DNA from: Rhodobacteraceae bacterium Alg231-04
Lineage (GTDB): Bacteria; Pseudomonadota; Alphaproteobacteria; Rhodobacterales; Rhodobacteraceae
Direction of reading: 5' to 3'
DNA length: 64,000 nucleotides
Assembly (NCBI GenBank): GCA_900143635.1
Contig: FREY01000007.1
Span: 124,001 to 188,000, forward strand
Position numbers and translations under genes: made by a program. The notes under the pieces were generated by a model that saw nothing but the letters and a program-made list of their open reading frames with translations, searched no databases and was not told where the DNA came from. Positions 1-8,059 of the stretch are shown here, piece after piece. Each line of letters starts with the position of its first letter. Position 1 is the first letter of the stretch.

Positions 1-81
1 GCTGGTCTGCGCCTGCAGTGATTGAGCTGCGAGAACCATAACACCCAGCCCGAACGTCAGTTTAAACCTGGTCTTCCACAT
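1..81 (-). CDS. Exported protein, N-terminal fragment (cut by window edge)
   Basis: On the minus strand an ATG at 81 opens a frame running off the left edge: a short basic start (MWKTRFK) followed by a hydrophobic stretch (LTFGLGVMVLAAQSLQAQTS), a typical Sec signal peptide with a probable cleavage after QAQ. A purine-rich GGAAAGG lies about 7 bases upstream. Only 27 residues are visible, so the mature protein and its function are unknown. It is divergent from the malyl-CoA thioesterase gene, with 331 bases between the starts. Confidence 0.6.
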   Translation of the reverse strand, partial: MWKTRFKLTFGLGVMVLAAQSLQAQTS

Positions 82-412
82 GGGTTTTACCCTTTCCGGT
101 GCGGCTTGCCGACAGGGGGGTCCTTCCCTAATCCCCGAGTGCCCCTCAGCGAGCCGGTTTCTGATGCCCTTTCCCGTCTTGCCCTGCGTGGGGCGACGAC
201 TTTTGCCGCTGGATCGGGGTTTGGCAGGGAATATCATGCAAAAAAAATGCTGATATTGGCTTAATGCCGCGTTCTCGGCCTTGTTTCACTGGTGTTTCAC
301 GGTGTTAGCGAGGCTTCCGCAGTTGCATTGCTGCGCTGCGGCGAATTTTTCCTTGAAAGTTTCTGTCGTCAGCGCTAGGCGTTTACGCAACAAAATAACC
401 AGGAGACCGCAG
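82..412. promoter_or_regulatory. Divergent intergenic region with a 7-bp dyad (230-257)
   Basis: 331 bases without a convincing gene separate the leftmost exported protein from the malyl-CoA thioesterase. AATATCA at 230-236 and TGATATT at 251-257 form a perfect inverted repeat around an A-tract. GTTTCAC also occurs twice within 283-300 as a direct repeat. The region should hold promoters for both flanking genes. I cannot assign a regulator, and an 80-codon frame at 22-264 has no homology that I recognise and runs over the signal-peptide start. Confidence 0.35.
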
Positions 413-1267
413 ATGGATCCGCGCAATCGCCCTTATCGTTCCGTCCTTTATATTCCCGGCTCCAAGCCACGGGCGCTGGATAAGGCGCGCAGCCTGCCGG
501 TTGATGCGATCATCTTTGATCTGGAAGATGCGGTGTCTGCCGATGCCAAGGAAGAGGCCCGCACAACGCTGGCGGCGGCCCTTGCAGAGGGTGGCTACGG
601 CGCGCGGGTGAAGATCGTGCGGATCAACGGGCTGGAAACGGAATGGGGGCGTGCAGACGCTGCGGCCGTCGCGACGATGGACTGTGATGCGATATTGCTG
701 CCAAAGGTCGATACCCCGGCTGATCTGGACGCGCTGGCAGCCATCACCGGTGATCTGCCACTTTGGGCGATGATGGAGACGCCACGCGGCATGCTAAATG
801 CAGCTGCGATTGCGGCGCATCCCAAATTGCAGGGCATGGTGATGGGCACAAATGATCTGGCCAAGGATCTGCAGACCCGCTTTCGCCCGGATCGCCTGCC
901 GCTGATGGCCGGGTTGGGCCTGTGCCTGCTGGCCGCCAAGGCCGAGGGCGTGATCATCACGGACGGGGTCTATAATGCCTTCAAGGACGCCGAAGGGCTG
1001 CAGGTTGAATGCGAACAGGGCCGCGACATGGGTTTTGACGGCAAAACCCTGATCCACCCGGCGCAGGTCGATGTGGCCAATGCGGCCTTTGCGCCCAGCG
1101 AGGCAGAAATTGATCTTTCGCGCCGTCAGATTGCTGCTTTTGAAGAGGCCGAAGCGGCCGGGCAGGGGGTTGCCGTGGTGGATGGCAAGATCGTTGAAAA
1201 CCTGCATGTGGCAACGGCCCGCGAAATACTGGCAAAAGCAGATGCAATTGCGGCGCTCTCCGCGTAG
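413..1267 (+). CDS. mcl2: (3S)-malyl-CoA thioesterase (HpcH/HpaI aldolase family, Mcl2 type)
   Basis: 284 residues of the citrate-lyase beta/HpcH fold. Visible motifs are DLEDAV (residues 36-41), METPRG, MGTNDLAKDL and DGKTLIHPAQV near the C-terminus; acidic residues in the first three bind Mg2+ in this family. The length suits the short Mcl2 group, which hydrolyses (3S)-malyl-CoA to malate and CoA, the last step of the ethylmalonyl-CoA pathway, rather than the longer (about 318 residues) lyase Mcl1. Context agrees: mesaconyl-CoA hydratase follows three genes later, an arrangement known from Rhodobacter sphaeroides. The frame is open upstream to 281, but the ATG at 413 follows AGGAGACCGCAG and starts the conserved sequence. 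Residual lyase activity cannot be excluded. Confidence 0.88.
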   Translation: MDPRNRPYRSVLYIPGSKPRALDKARSLPVDAIIFDLEDAVSADAKEEARTTLAAALAEGGYGARVKIVRINGLETEWGRADAAAVATMDCDAILLPKVDTPADLDALAAITGDLPLWAMMETPRGMLNAAAIAAHPKLQGMVMGTNDLAKDLQTRFRPDRLPLMAGLGLCLLAAKAEGVIITDGVYNAFKDAEGLQVECEQGRDMGFDGKTLIHPAQVDVANAAFAPSEAEIDLSRRQIAAFEEAEAAGQGVAVVDGKIVENLHVATAREILAKADAIAALSA

Positions 1268-1301
1268 GTGTCAAATCTCTTAACACTTTCCGGAGACTGA
1301 T

Positions 1302-1844
1302 ATGGCCCTTTTGGCATTAGGCATCTTTCTGTGGTGGGCCGCCCACCTGTTCAAACGCGTCGCGCCCGGCGTGCGTGGCCCAATGGGCGACAGCGGCAAG
1401 GGCAAGGTCGCACTGGCCATAGCGGCGAGCCTCGTGCTGATGACCGTCGGCTACCGCAGCAGCGAGAGTTTCGACCTCTGGCTGGCACCTGAGTTCTTCC
1501 GCCACATCAACAATCTTGCCGTTCTGATCGCCATCTTCATGATGAGCCCCGCACCCAAGAAAGGCGTGCTGCTGAACGGGATGCGCCACCCGATGCTGGT
1601 TGGCTTCATCCTTTGGGCAGCCGCACATCTGCTGGTCAATTCTGATCCCGCTTCGATCCTGCTGTTTGGCGGGCTGGGCGCATGGGCCATCGTTGAAATC
1701 ATCGTCATCAACCGCGCCGAACCGGAATGGACCCGTCCCGAGAAAGGCTCGATTGCCAAGGACGGGATGTTCTTTGTTGCCTCCATCGTGTTGATGGGTG
1801 TCATTGGCATGATCCACGGGCTGGTTGGCCCGTCGCCATTCTGA
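1302..1844 (+). CDS. NnrU family membrane protein
   Basis: 180 residues with about five hydrophobic segments (roughly 1-15, 36-52, 69-82, 96-112, 118-135 and 154-174). The central RHPMLVGFILWAAAHLLVNSD matches the NnrU signature. NnrU proteins are inner-membrane proteins first linked to nitric oxide and nitrite reduction loci and related to isoprenoid-modifying enzymes; their biochemical role is not settled. Here the gene sits 34 bases after the malyl-CoA thioesterase and 19 bases before the DUF1737 gene, so it probably belongs to the ethylmalonyl-CoA transcription unit rather than to denitrification. No denitrification gene is in the window. Confidence 0.8.
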   Translation: MALLALGIFLWWAAHLFKRVAPGVRGPMGDSGKGKVALAIAASLVLMTVGYRSSESFDLWLAPEFFRHINNLAVLIAIFMMSPAPKKGVLLNGMRHPMLVGFILWAAAHLLVNSDPASILLFGGLGAWAIVEIIVINRAEPEWTRPEKGSIAKDGMFFVASIVLMGVIGMIHGLVGPSPF

Positions 1845-1863
1845 GCTGAGGAGCGATAGAGCA

Positions 1864-2070
1864 ATGACCACGATTTACCGTCTTCTGACCGAAGAAGACA
1901 CCTCTGCCTTTTGCCACAAGGTGAGCGATGCGCTTGCCAAGGGCTGGGTGCTGCAGGGCAGCCCTTGCTATGCCTTTGACGCCGCCAATGGTGTCATGCG
2001 CTGTGCACAGGCTGTCACCAAAGAGGTGGATGCAGACTACACCCCCGACATGAAGTTGGGCGCACAATAG
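1864..2070 (+). CDS. DUF1737 domain-containing small protein
   Basis: A 68-residue soluble protein (MTTIYRLLTEED...MKLGAQ) typical of DUF1737, a short family found mainly in alphaproteobacteria. The ATG at 1864 is preceded by GAGGAGCGATAGAGCA, which supports this start over the open frame extending to 1825. It lies between the NnrU-like gene and mesaconyl-CoA hydratase with a 9-base gap downstream, so co-transcription is very likely. No catalytic motif is apparent and the function is unknown. Confidence 0.75.
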   Translation: MTTIYRLLTEEDTSAFCHKVSDALAKGWVLQGSPCYAFDAANGVMRCAQAVTKEVDADYTPDMKLGAQ

Positions 2071-2079
2071 GAGCACACA

Positions 2080-3111
2080 ATGGCTAAGACCAATCCGGGC
2101 CGTTTCTTTGAGGATTACAAGCTGGGCGAGGTGATCACCCATGCGGTGCCGCGCACCGTGTCCGGCGGCGAGCGTGCACTCTATCATGCGCTCTACCCGG
2201 CGCGTCATGCGCTGTATTCCTCGGATGAATTTGCCCGGGCCTCTGGTCTGGCTGCGGCGCCGCTGGATGATCTGGCGGCGTTCCATGTGGTCTTTGGCAA
2301 GACGGTTCCGGATGTGTCGCTGAATGCGGTGGCCAATCTGGGCTACGGCGAGGGCCGCTGGCTGTTGCCGGTCTATGCCGGTGACACGCTGCGCTCCGAG
2401 AGCGAGGTGATCGGGCTCAAGCAGAACTCCAACGGCAAGACCGGGGTGGTCTGGGTCCGCACCCGCGGACTGAACCAGCGCGACGAATGTGTGATGGAAT
2501 ATGTGCGCTGGGTGATGGTGCGTAAACGCGACCTGGATGCGCCCGCCCCGCAGACTGTGGTGCCTGATCTGGCGCAGGTAATCCCCGCTGATCAGCTGGT
2601 GATCCCGGCGGGTCTGGATTTCACCAATTATGATTTCACCCTTGCAGGTGAGCCGCATCGCTGGGGCGACTATGAGATTGGTGAGACGATCGCCCATGTG
2701 GACGGTGTCACCGTTGAGGAAGCCGAACACATGATGGCCACGCGCCTGTGGCAGAACACTGCCAAGGTGCATTTCGACACCACCGCGCGCCCTGATGGCA
2801 CACGGTTAATCTATGGCGGCCACGTGATTTCGATGGCGCGGGCGCTGTCGTTCAACGGGCTGGCCAACGCACAGATGATTGCCGGGCTGAATGGCGGCGC
2901 CCATGCAAATCCCTGCCTGTCTGGCACCACCATTCGCGCCTGGTCCGAGGTTCTGGACAAGGCCGACACGCCTGCCCCCGGTGTGGGCGCGATCCGCCTG
3001 CGTCTGGTGGCCACGTCCGGTGGCGATCCGTTCCAGCTGAAAGGCGAAAACGGGAAATACCTGCCGGAGGTTCTGCTGGATCTCGACTACTGGGCGTTGA
3101 TGCCGCAATAG
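2080..3111 (+). CDS. mch: Mesaconyl-C1-CoA hydratase (beta-methylmalyl-CoA dehydratase)
   Basis: 343 residues made of two MaoC-like hot-dog domains, roughly 10-160 and 185-340. The N-terminal GRFFEDYKLGEVITHAVPRT and the second DYEIGETIAHVDGVTVEEAEH are recognisable. The enzyme interconverts mesaconyl-C1-CoA and beta-methylmalyl-CoA in the ethylmalonyl-CoA pathway, just upstream of the lyase step giving glyoxylate and propionyl-CoA. Length and tandem architecture match the Rhodobacter enzyme, and the clustering with mcl2 and sdh supports it. The ATG at 2080 follows AGGAGCACACA. An alternative is another acyl-CoA dehydratase, but the neighbours argue against that. Confidence 0.88.
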   Translation: MAKTNPGRFFEDYKLGEVITHAVPRTVSGGERALYHALYPARHALYSSDEFARASGLAAAPLDDLAAFHVVFGKTVPDVSLNAVANLGYGEGRWLLPVYAGDTLRSESEVIGLKQNSNGKTGVVWVRTRGLNQRDECVMEYVRWVMVRKRDLDAPAPQTVVPDLAQVIPADQLVIPAGLDFTNYDFTLAGEPHRWGDYEIGETIAHVDGVTVEEAEHMMATRLWQNTAKVHFDTTARPDGTRLIYGGHVISMARALSFNGLANAQMIAGLNGGAHANPCLSGTTIRAWSEVLDKADTPAPGVGAIRLRLVATSGGDPFQLKGENGKYLPEVLLDLDYWALMPQ

Positions 3112-3180
3112 GCGCGGGGGGGCCTGCCCCCTTGGCCCGCGGCCAATTCACCAGGATATTTTCAGCCAGAAAAAAGGGAT
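3112..3180. repeat. GC hairpin plus conserved tail (possible intergenic repeat, copy 1)
   Basis: Directly after the mch stop, GGGGG and CCCCC form a short hairpin. A string resembling CAGGATATTTTCAGCCAGAA follows about 30 bases later. The segment at 44048-44093 has the same organisation: a GGGGC/GCCCC hairpin, then CCGGAGTATTTGGGAAAAGA. This resembles short intergenic elements I recall as common in Rhodobacteraceae genomes; whether it is mobile or a termination or processing signal cannot be told from two divergent copies. Confidence 0.4.
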
Positions 3181-3226
3181 CCGACCACAGAGTGATCTTT
3201 GGGTCGGCCTTGAAACGGATCGGACT

Positions 3227-3913
3227 ATGTCATCTGGCATGGGATTGTCACGTGTTCTGTTCTGTTGTCTTGCGCTGCTGCCTGCCCGCGCCCCGGCTTG
3301 TGATCTGGCGCTGGTGCTGGCAGTGGATGTGTCGGGGTCCGTCGATGCGGGCGAATATCGGCTGCAGATGGACGGGCTGGCCGCCGGGCTGCGCGACTCG
3401 GTGGTCTCCGAGGCACTGGTGCGCGGGCGGGCGCAGGTGTTGCTGATGCAATGGTCCGGGTCTTCGCGGCAGGAGGTGTCCATTCCCTGGGTGGAAGTCA
3501 CTAGCTTTGACGCACTGGAAGTGCTGGCCGAGCGGATCGAGGCCGCGCCGCGGCCCTGGCAGAATTATTCCACAGCAATTGGTGAGGCTCTGATGCAGGC
3601 TCTGCCGCATTTTGATGACGTGGCGGATTGTGACCGCCGGGTGATAGATGTGTCCGGTGATGGACCCTCGAACGAGGGCATGCCCCCGGATGATGTTCGC
3701 CAGCGCCTAAAAGACGCTGGTATCACCGTGAATGCCATTGCTATTGAGCAATCCTCTCCTGATCTGACTGCCTATTTTTATGAGCATGTCATCCGGGGCG
3801 AGGGGGCTTTTGTTGTTACCGCAAACAGCTTTGAGGACTACCCGGAACGTATCCGCCGCAAGCTGTTGCGGGAGGTGGCCCAACAAACCGCTGGGGTTTT
3901 GCCTTTGCAATAG
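3227..3913 (+). CDS. Secreted DUF1194 protein with von Willebrand A-like fold
   Basis: 228 residues. A hydrophobic signal segment (about 7-23) is followed by CDLALVLAVDVSGSVD, whose D-x-S-x-S (residues 34-38) is the MIDAS metal-binding motif of VWA domains, and later IDVSGDGPSNEG. DUF1194 proteins are exported VWA-like proteins of unknown partner, common in Rhodobacterales. The gene lies alone between mch and sdhC with its own 115-base upstream gap. The start at 3227 gives a slightly long signal; the ATG at 3239 is a possible alternative. Confidence 0.78.
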   Translation: MSSGMGLSRVLFCCLALLPARAPACDLALVLAVDVSGSVDAGEYRLQMDGLAAGLRDSVVSEALVRGRAQVLLMQWSGSSRQEVSIPWVEVTSFDALEVLAERIEAAPRPWQNYSTAIGEALMQALPHFDDVADCDRRVIDVSGDGPSNEGMPPDDVRQRLKDAGITVNAIAIEQSSPDLTAYFYEHVIRGEGAFVVTANSFEDYPERIRRKLLREVAQQTAGVLPLQ

Positions 3914-3921
3914 TTTGCAAA
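3904..3921. promoter_or_regulatory. Tandem TTTGCAA sites upstream of sdhC
   Basis: TTTGCAAT at 3904 and TTTGCAAA at 3914 lie exactly 10 bases apart, the second inside the perfect palindrome GTTTGCAAAC. They overlap the stop codon of the DUF1194 gene and lie about 190 bases before sdhC. The short-chain fatty acyl-CoA regulators (ScfR family, for example PccR of Rhodobacter) recognise paired TTTGCAAA elements. The spacing here is shorter than the spacing I recall for PccR, so the match is suggestive only. Confidence 0.35.
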
Positions 3922-3960
3922 CGGGTCGCTGATTCTGCGAATTGATCTAAGTTCGCCTAT

Positions 3961-3994
3961 TTTGTGATCACGTATTTTTTGCTGTGATCACAAA
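3961..3994. promoter_or_regulatory. Perfect 11-bp dyad built from two GTGATCAC palindromes (sdh operator candidate)
   Basis: TTTGTGATCAC at 3961-3971 and GTGATCACAAA at 3984-3994 are exact reverse complements separated by 12 bases. Each arm itself contains the 8-bp palindrome GTGATCAC, with starts exactly 20 bases apart, about two helical turns. This is the only strong dyad in the sdhC leader region and looks like a cooperative binding site for a dimeric regulator. It does not fit a CRP/FNR site, because the half-sites are not separated by the usual 4 to 6 bases. The regulator is unknown. Confidence 0.55.
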
Positions 3995-4106
3995 GTGTAG
4001 AATTTGTGCCATCATCGTCGGTTTATGGGGGTATTTTACTCTTCCTTCAGGTGACATGGCGGAAAAACGCGGTAAAACGTCGTCAGCCAACGCAAAGGAG
4101 CCACTC

Positions 4107-4490
4107 ATGGCCGATGTCAATCGGGGCGACCGCCCGCTTTCGCCACATTTGCAGGTCTATCGCCCGCAGCTGACCGCCATCACCTCGATCCTGACCCGGA
4201 TCACCGGCAACGCGCTGATTGTTGCGGTGCTGCTGGTGGTTTGGTGGCTTCTCGCTGCTGCAACCTCTGCAGAGTATTATGCAACCGCCAATGCGGTGCT
4301 GACCTCCTGGATCGGTGACATTGTTTTGTCGCTGTCTGTTCTGGGTGTCTGGTACCACTATCTGGCAGGCCTGCGTCACCTCTATTTCGATGCCGGCCAC
4401 GGGCTGGACATTCCTACGGCCGAAAAACTCGGTTGGGGCATGATCATCGGATCGGTCGTTCTGACCATCATCACCCTGCTGATCGTCTGA
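4107..4490 (+). CDS. sdhC: Succinate dehydrogenase cytochrome b556 subunit
   Basis: 127 residues with three transmembrane helices. The N-terminal RPLSPHLQVYRPQLT and the HYLAGLRHLYFDAGHG segment (about 88-103), which carries a haem-ligand histidine, are signatures of SdhC. It anchors the dehydrogenase in the inner membrane and forms part of the quinone site. The frame is open back to 3984, but the ATG at 4107 follows AAAGGAG (4094-4100) and begins the conserved sequence. First gene of the sdh operon, 10 bases before sdhD. Confidence 0.95.
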   Translation: MADVNRGDRPLSPHLQVYRPQLTAITSILTRITGNALIVAVLLVVWWLLAAATSAEYYATANAVLTSWIGDIVLSLSVLGVWYHYLAGLRHLYFDAGHGLDIPTAEKLGWGMIIGSVVLTIITLLIV

Positions 4491-4500
4491 GGAGGCTGAC

Positions 4501-4872
4501 ATGCGTTATCTGACCGACCGCAAACGGGCCGAGGGCAAAGGCGCCTCGGGCACCGGCACCGAACATCACTGGTACATGCAGGTAAGCGCCGTTGCGCTGG
4601 CCTTTCTGGTGCCGACATTCCTGTTCATCACTGGCCGCGCCATCGGCAGCAGCCATGAAGAGGTGCTGGCCACATTCGCCCATCCCTTTGTGGCGATCCT
4701 GACCGCGCTGACGCTTTATGCGGGCATGATGCACTTCAACAAGGGCGCACAGATGATGATCGAGGATTACGCGCGGGGCTCGACCCGCAAGATCCTGATC
4801 ATGCTGGTTATCGGCATCAGCTACGCCACCATCGCGACCGGGCTTTTCGCCCTCGCCAAGATTGCGCTTTGA
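4501..4872 (+). CDS. sdhD: Succinate dehydrogenase membrane anchor subunit
   Basis: 123 residues with three hydrophobic helices (about 22-44, 56-78 and 96-118). The EHHWYMQVSAVAL entry to helix 1 and the MMHFNKGAQMMIEDYARG loop are typical of alphaproteobacterial SdhD. With SdhC it binds haem b and ubiquinone. The gene starts 10 bases after sdhC behind GAGGAGGCTGAC and ends 12 bases before sdhA. Confidence 0.93.
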   Translation: MRYLTDRKRAEGKGASGTGTEHHWYMQVSAVALAFLVPTFLFITGRAIGSSHEEVLATFAHPFVAILTALTLYAGMMHFNKGAQMMIEDYARGSTRKILIMLVIGISYATIATGLFALAKIAL

Positions 4873-4884
4873 GGGACCTGACCC

Positions 4885-6690
4885 ATGGCTGAATACGAAT
4901 ATGAAACCCACGAATATGATGTAGTGGTGGTTGGTGCCGGCGGTGCTGGTCTGCGTGCGACACTGGGCATGGCCGAACAGGGCCTGCGCACCGCCTGTAT
5001 CTCCAAGGTTTTCCCGACCCGCTCGCACACCGTTGCGGCACAGGGCGGCATCGCGGCTTCCTTGTCGAACATGGGGCCGGACAACTGGCAGTGGCACATG
5101 TATGACACCGTCAAGGGCTCTGACTGGCTGGGTGACACGGATGCAATGGAATACCTCGCCCGTGAAGCGCCCAAGGCGGTTTATGAGCTGGAGCACTACG
5201 GTGTGCCATTCAGCCGTACCGAAGAAGGCAAGATCTACCAGCGTCCCTTTGGTGGCCACACCACTGAATTTGGTGAAGGCCCTGCCGTGCAGCGGACCTG
5301 TGCTGCTGCCGACCGGACCGGTCACGCGATCCTGCACACGCTTTATGGCCAGTCGCTGAAGAACAACGCAGAATTCTACATCGAGTATTTCGCCATCGAC
5401 CTGATCATGTCCGACGACGGGCAGTGCCAGGGTGTGGTGTGCTGGAAGCTCGACGATGGCACCATGCATGTCTTCAACGCCAAGATGGTGGTGTTGGCGA
5501 CCGGCGGCTATGGCCGCGCCTATTTCTCGGCCACGTCGGCCCATACCTGCACCGGTGACGGTGGCGGGATGGTCGCCCGTGCCGGCCTGCCGATGCAGGA
5601 CATGGAATTTGTTCAGTTCCACCCGACCGGCATCTACGGTTCGGGCTGTCTGATCACCGAAGGCGCGCGCGGCGAGGGTGGTTATCTGACCAACTCCGAA
5701 GGCGAACGTTTCATGGAGCGCTACGCGCCCCAGTATAAAGACCTGGCGCCGCGTGATTATGTTTCGCGCTCGATGACCATGGAAATCCGCGAAGGCCGCG
5801 GTGTGGGCGCCGAGGGCGACCATATCCACCTGAACCTCAGCCACCTGCCCGCCGAAGCACTGGCAGAACGTCTGCCGGGTATCTCTGAGTCGGCGAAGAT
5901 CTTTGCCGGTGTTGATGTCACCAAAGAGCCGATCCCGGTTCTGCCCACGGTGCATTACAACATGGGCGGCATCCCGACCAACTATTGGGGTGAGGTTCTG
6001 AACCCGACGGCTGAAAATCCGACCGGTGTTGTGCCGGGCCTGATGGCTGTGGGCGAAGCGGGCTGTGCCTCGGTGCATGGTGCGAACCGTCTGGGCTCCA
6101 ACTCGCTGATCGACCTTGTGGTCTTTGGCCGTGCCGCGGCGATCCGCGCTGGCAAGATTGTCGACCCGGAAGCGCATAACCCGACGCTGAACCAGTCTTC
6201 TGTGGATGCGGCATTTGACCGTTTCGACGGCTTGCGCAAAGCATCGGGTGGGATTGCAACTGCGGATCTGCGTCTGGAAATGCAGAAGACCATGCAGGCA
6301 GACGCGGCTGTGTTCCGGACCGCCAAAACCATGGCCGAAGGCGTCGAGAAGATGACGGCAATTGCCGCCAAGATGGATGACCTCAAAGTCACCGATCGCT
6401 CGCTGGTCTGGAACTCGGATCTGATGGAAACGCTGGAGCTGGCAAACCTGATGCCCAACGCGCTGGCCACCATCGTTGGCGCAGCTGCGCGCGAGGAAAG
6501 CCGCGGTGCGCACGCGCACGAGGACTTCTCGACGCGGGACGATGAGAAATGGCGTGTCCACACTGTCAGCCGCATCGATGGCAACAAGGTGGATCTGACC
6601 TATCGTCCGGTGATCGAAGATCCGCTCACCACCGAAGCCGAAGGCGGCATCAGCCTGAAGAAGATCGCGCCAAAGGCACGCACCTTCTGA
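4885..6690 (+). CDS. sdhA: Succinate dehydrogenase flavoprotein subunit
   Basis: 601 residues, the usual length. [14 protein letters not shown] near residue 13 is the FAD dinucleotide-binding motif, [13 protein letters not shown] holds the histidine that carries covalent FAD, and [20 protein letters not shown] plus [11 protein letters not shown] form the dicarboxylate site. It oxidises succinate to fumarate in the TCA cycle and passes electrons to SdhB. Its stop overlaps the start of the next gene (TGATG), so sdhA is translationally coupled to a lipoprotein rather than directly followed by sdhB. Confidence 0.97.
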   Translation: MAEYEYETHEYDVVVVGAGGAGLRATLGMAEQGLRTACISKVFPTRSHTVAAQGGIAASLSNMGPDNWQWHMYDTVKGSDWLGDTDAMEYLAREAPKAVYELEHYGVPFSRTEEGKIYQRPFGGHTTEFGEGPAVQRTCAAADRTGHAILHTLYGQSLKNNAEFYIEYFAIDLIMSDDGQCQGVVCWKLDDGTMHVFNAKMVVLATGGYGRAYFSATSAHTCTGDGGGMVARAGLPMQDMEFVQFHPTGIYGSGCLITEGARGEGGYLTNSEGERFMERYAPQYKDLAPRDYVSRSMTMEIREGRGVGAEGDHIHLNLSHLPAEALAERLPGISESAKIFAGVDVTKEPIPVLPTVHYNMGGIPTNYWGEVLNPTAENPTGVVPGLMAVGEAGCASVHGANRLGSNSLIDLVVFGRAAAIRAGKIVDPEAHNPTLNQSSVDAAFDRFDGLRKASGGIATADLRLEMQKTMQADAAVFRTAKTMAEGVEKMTAIAAKMDDLKVTDRSLVWNSDLMETLELANLMPNALATIVGAAAREESRGAHAHEDFSTRDDEKWRVHTVSRIDGNKVDLTYRPVIEDPLTTEAEGGISLKKIAPKARTF

Positions 6691-7190
6691 TGCGGATGAG
6701 AGGTTTCGGCATTGTAGTAGCTGCAACTGTGTCTTGCGCCCTGACTGCCTGTTCCGGCAGACGGGGTCCGGACTATGTTCTGAACTGCATGTTCGAAACC
6801 GACGTTCCGGGCACCTATTCCTATCCCGCTGGCGTGGCCGTCCCCACTGTCGAACCGGCCAGCGGTGGCACTGCAGAAGGTGCAGCCATCCTGAACGCCT
6901 GCATCGCGCAAAAGGCGGCTCTGGATGCGGCTGCCGGATCCTCACAGCGGCGCGCAACCGTCGAGACGGAGTCTGTCTCCGGCGGAGACTTTGCCGTCTC
7001 CACCTATGGGTCCACAGCGGCAGCCGGGGTTGCTGCGGGACCGGGCGGCTTGCCGCTGCCGACCGGCTATCCGCTGCGTCCGGGCGATCGGCACCTTTGG
7101 ACACAACTGACATTGGCAGAACAACAGCGCGCCATTCTGTTCCTGCAGGATGGCTCCACCATTGCTTCCTCTTTGCAGGGAGACAGATGA
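6690..7190 (+). CDS. Small lipoprotein between sdhA and sdhB
   Basis: 166 residues. [21 protein letters not shown] ends in the lipobox LTAC (cysteine 21), so the mature protein should be lipid-anchored on the periplasmic side. The rest is Ala/Gly/Ser-rich with no domain I recognise; the C-terminal PLPTGYPLRPGDRHLWTQLTLAEQQRAILFLQDGSTI looks conserved and folded. The start at 6690 overlaps the sdhA stop; an in-frame ATG at 6696 is an alternative. Hypothetical genes at this position are known in Rhodobacterales sdh operons, but the role is unknown. Confidence 0.72.
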   Translation: MRMRGFGIVVAATVSCALTACSGRRGPDYVLNCMFETDVPGTYSYPAGVAVPTVEPASGGTAEGAAILNACIAQKAALDAAAGSSQRRATVETESVSGGDFAVSTYGSTAAAGVAAGPGGLPLPTGYPLRPGDRHLWTQLTLAEQQRAILFLQDGSTIASSLQGDR

Positions 7191-7237
7191 GTGCGTTTGT
7201 TAGGCTCTGATAATCGGGTTTGCCCACGAGGCCGCAC

Positions 7238-8059
7238 ATGACTGCCGCGCCGCAAAACGGCCGTCTGGTCATCCATATGGGTGTCCAGAAAACCGGCTCG
7301 ACGGCATTTCATCATTTCGTCAATCAAAACCGCGAGGTTCTGGACCCCTACCTGCAGGTTCTGACCCCCGCCAAAGCGTCGCCCACACGCGCTGCGGGCC
7401 GGATGGCGGGCCTATTCAGCCTTGACCCGACACTTGAGCCTGATTTCACATCAGCCCTGCGCGATCTGCGGGAATCTGTGCTGAATGAGGCGGGTAACTA
7501 TCTGATCAGCCACGAGAACCTTCCTGGTGCCATGCTCGGGCGGGACGGGGTTGTAACGCTTTATCCGCAGCTGGAAAAACTGCTGGCCATCTTGGACAGA
7601 GAATTCGCACCGCTGCAGCCGAGCTACGTCTTTTATACCCGCAGCATGGCGCGCTGGAAAAAATCGGTTCACAATCAGGCGGTGAAATCTGACCGCTACA
7701 AAGCCACGCTGGAGACGTTTCTGCAGGAGACAGCGAACTGCGGCAGCTGGGACACGCTGAAATCCCGTGTTGAGGGTGCAGTTGGCACCGCGCGCAGTGC
7801 GTTTTTTGCATTGGAAGATGAGGCTGATGCCGAACGTCCGGGCAGGCAGTTGTTGCGCCATTGTGGTGTGCCGCAGGCGGTGATCGAAACGATGGAGCCC
7901 GTCAGGGGTGCCCGCAATCCCAGCCTCTCTGCCGGTGCGCTGGAGTTTCTGCGGTTGGTGAATGAACTGGATCTGCCGCGCAGTGCGCGCAGGCCGGTGG
8001 CGCAGCTGGTGCGCGAGAACCCGGCACTTTTTGCGAGCCCGACGGAGGTGCCGTCATGA
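7238..8059 (+). CDS. Sulfotransferase-fold family protein 1
   Basis: 273 residues. LVIHMGVQKTGSTAFHHFV (about 10-28) corresponds to the 5'-phosphosulfate-binding loop of PAPS-dependent sulfotransferases (consensus like PKxGTT). YVFYTRSMARWKKSVHNQ around residues 130-147 resembles the 3'-phosphate-binding strand with its Arg/Ser. The acceptor is unknown; bacterial members usually modify exopolysaccharide or other surface glycans. The ATG at 7238 follows CACGAGG; a TTG at 7220 would extend it by six residues. Its stop overlaps the next start by four bases (ATGA). Confidence 0.7.
   Translation: MTAAPQNGRLVIHMGVQKTGSTAFHHFVNQNREVLDPYLQVLTPAKASPTRAAGRMAGLFSLDPTLEPDFTSALRDLRESVLNEAGNYLISHENLPGAMLGRDGVVTLYPQLEKLLAILDREFAPLQPSYVFYTRSMARWKKSVHNQAVKSDRYKATLETFLQETANCGSWDTLKSRVEGAVGTARSAFFALEDEADAERPGRQLLRHCGVPQAVIETMEPVRGARNPSLSAGALEFLRLVNELDLPRSARRPVAQLVRENPALFASPTEVPS

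Noticed and set aside
22-264. 80-codon plus-strand frame at the left edge
   Set aside because: It overlaps the divergent signal-peptide start, has no ribosome-binding site and no family resemblance.
3961-3994. CRP/FNR binding site
   Set aside because: CRP-type sites have TGTGA and TCACA separated by about 6 bases, and FNR sites TTGAT and ATCAA separated by 4; here the palindromic halves abut and the two copies are 20 bases apart.
4471-7272. A 933-codon open frame on the minus strand opposite sdhD and sdhA
   Set aside because: It is antisense to clearly conserved sdh genes, its composition (Arg, His and Gln-rich) is that of a GC-rich shadow frame, and no domain is recognisable.
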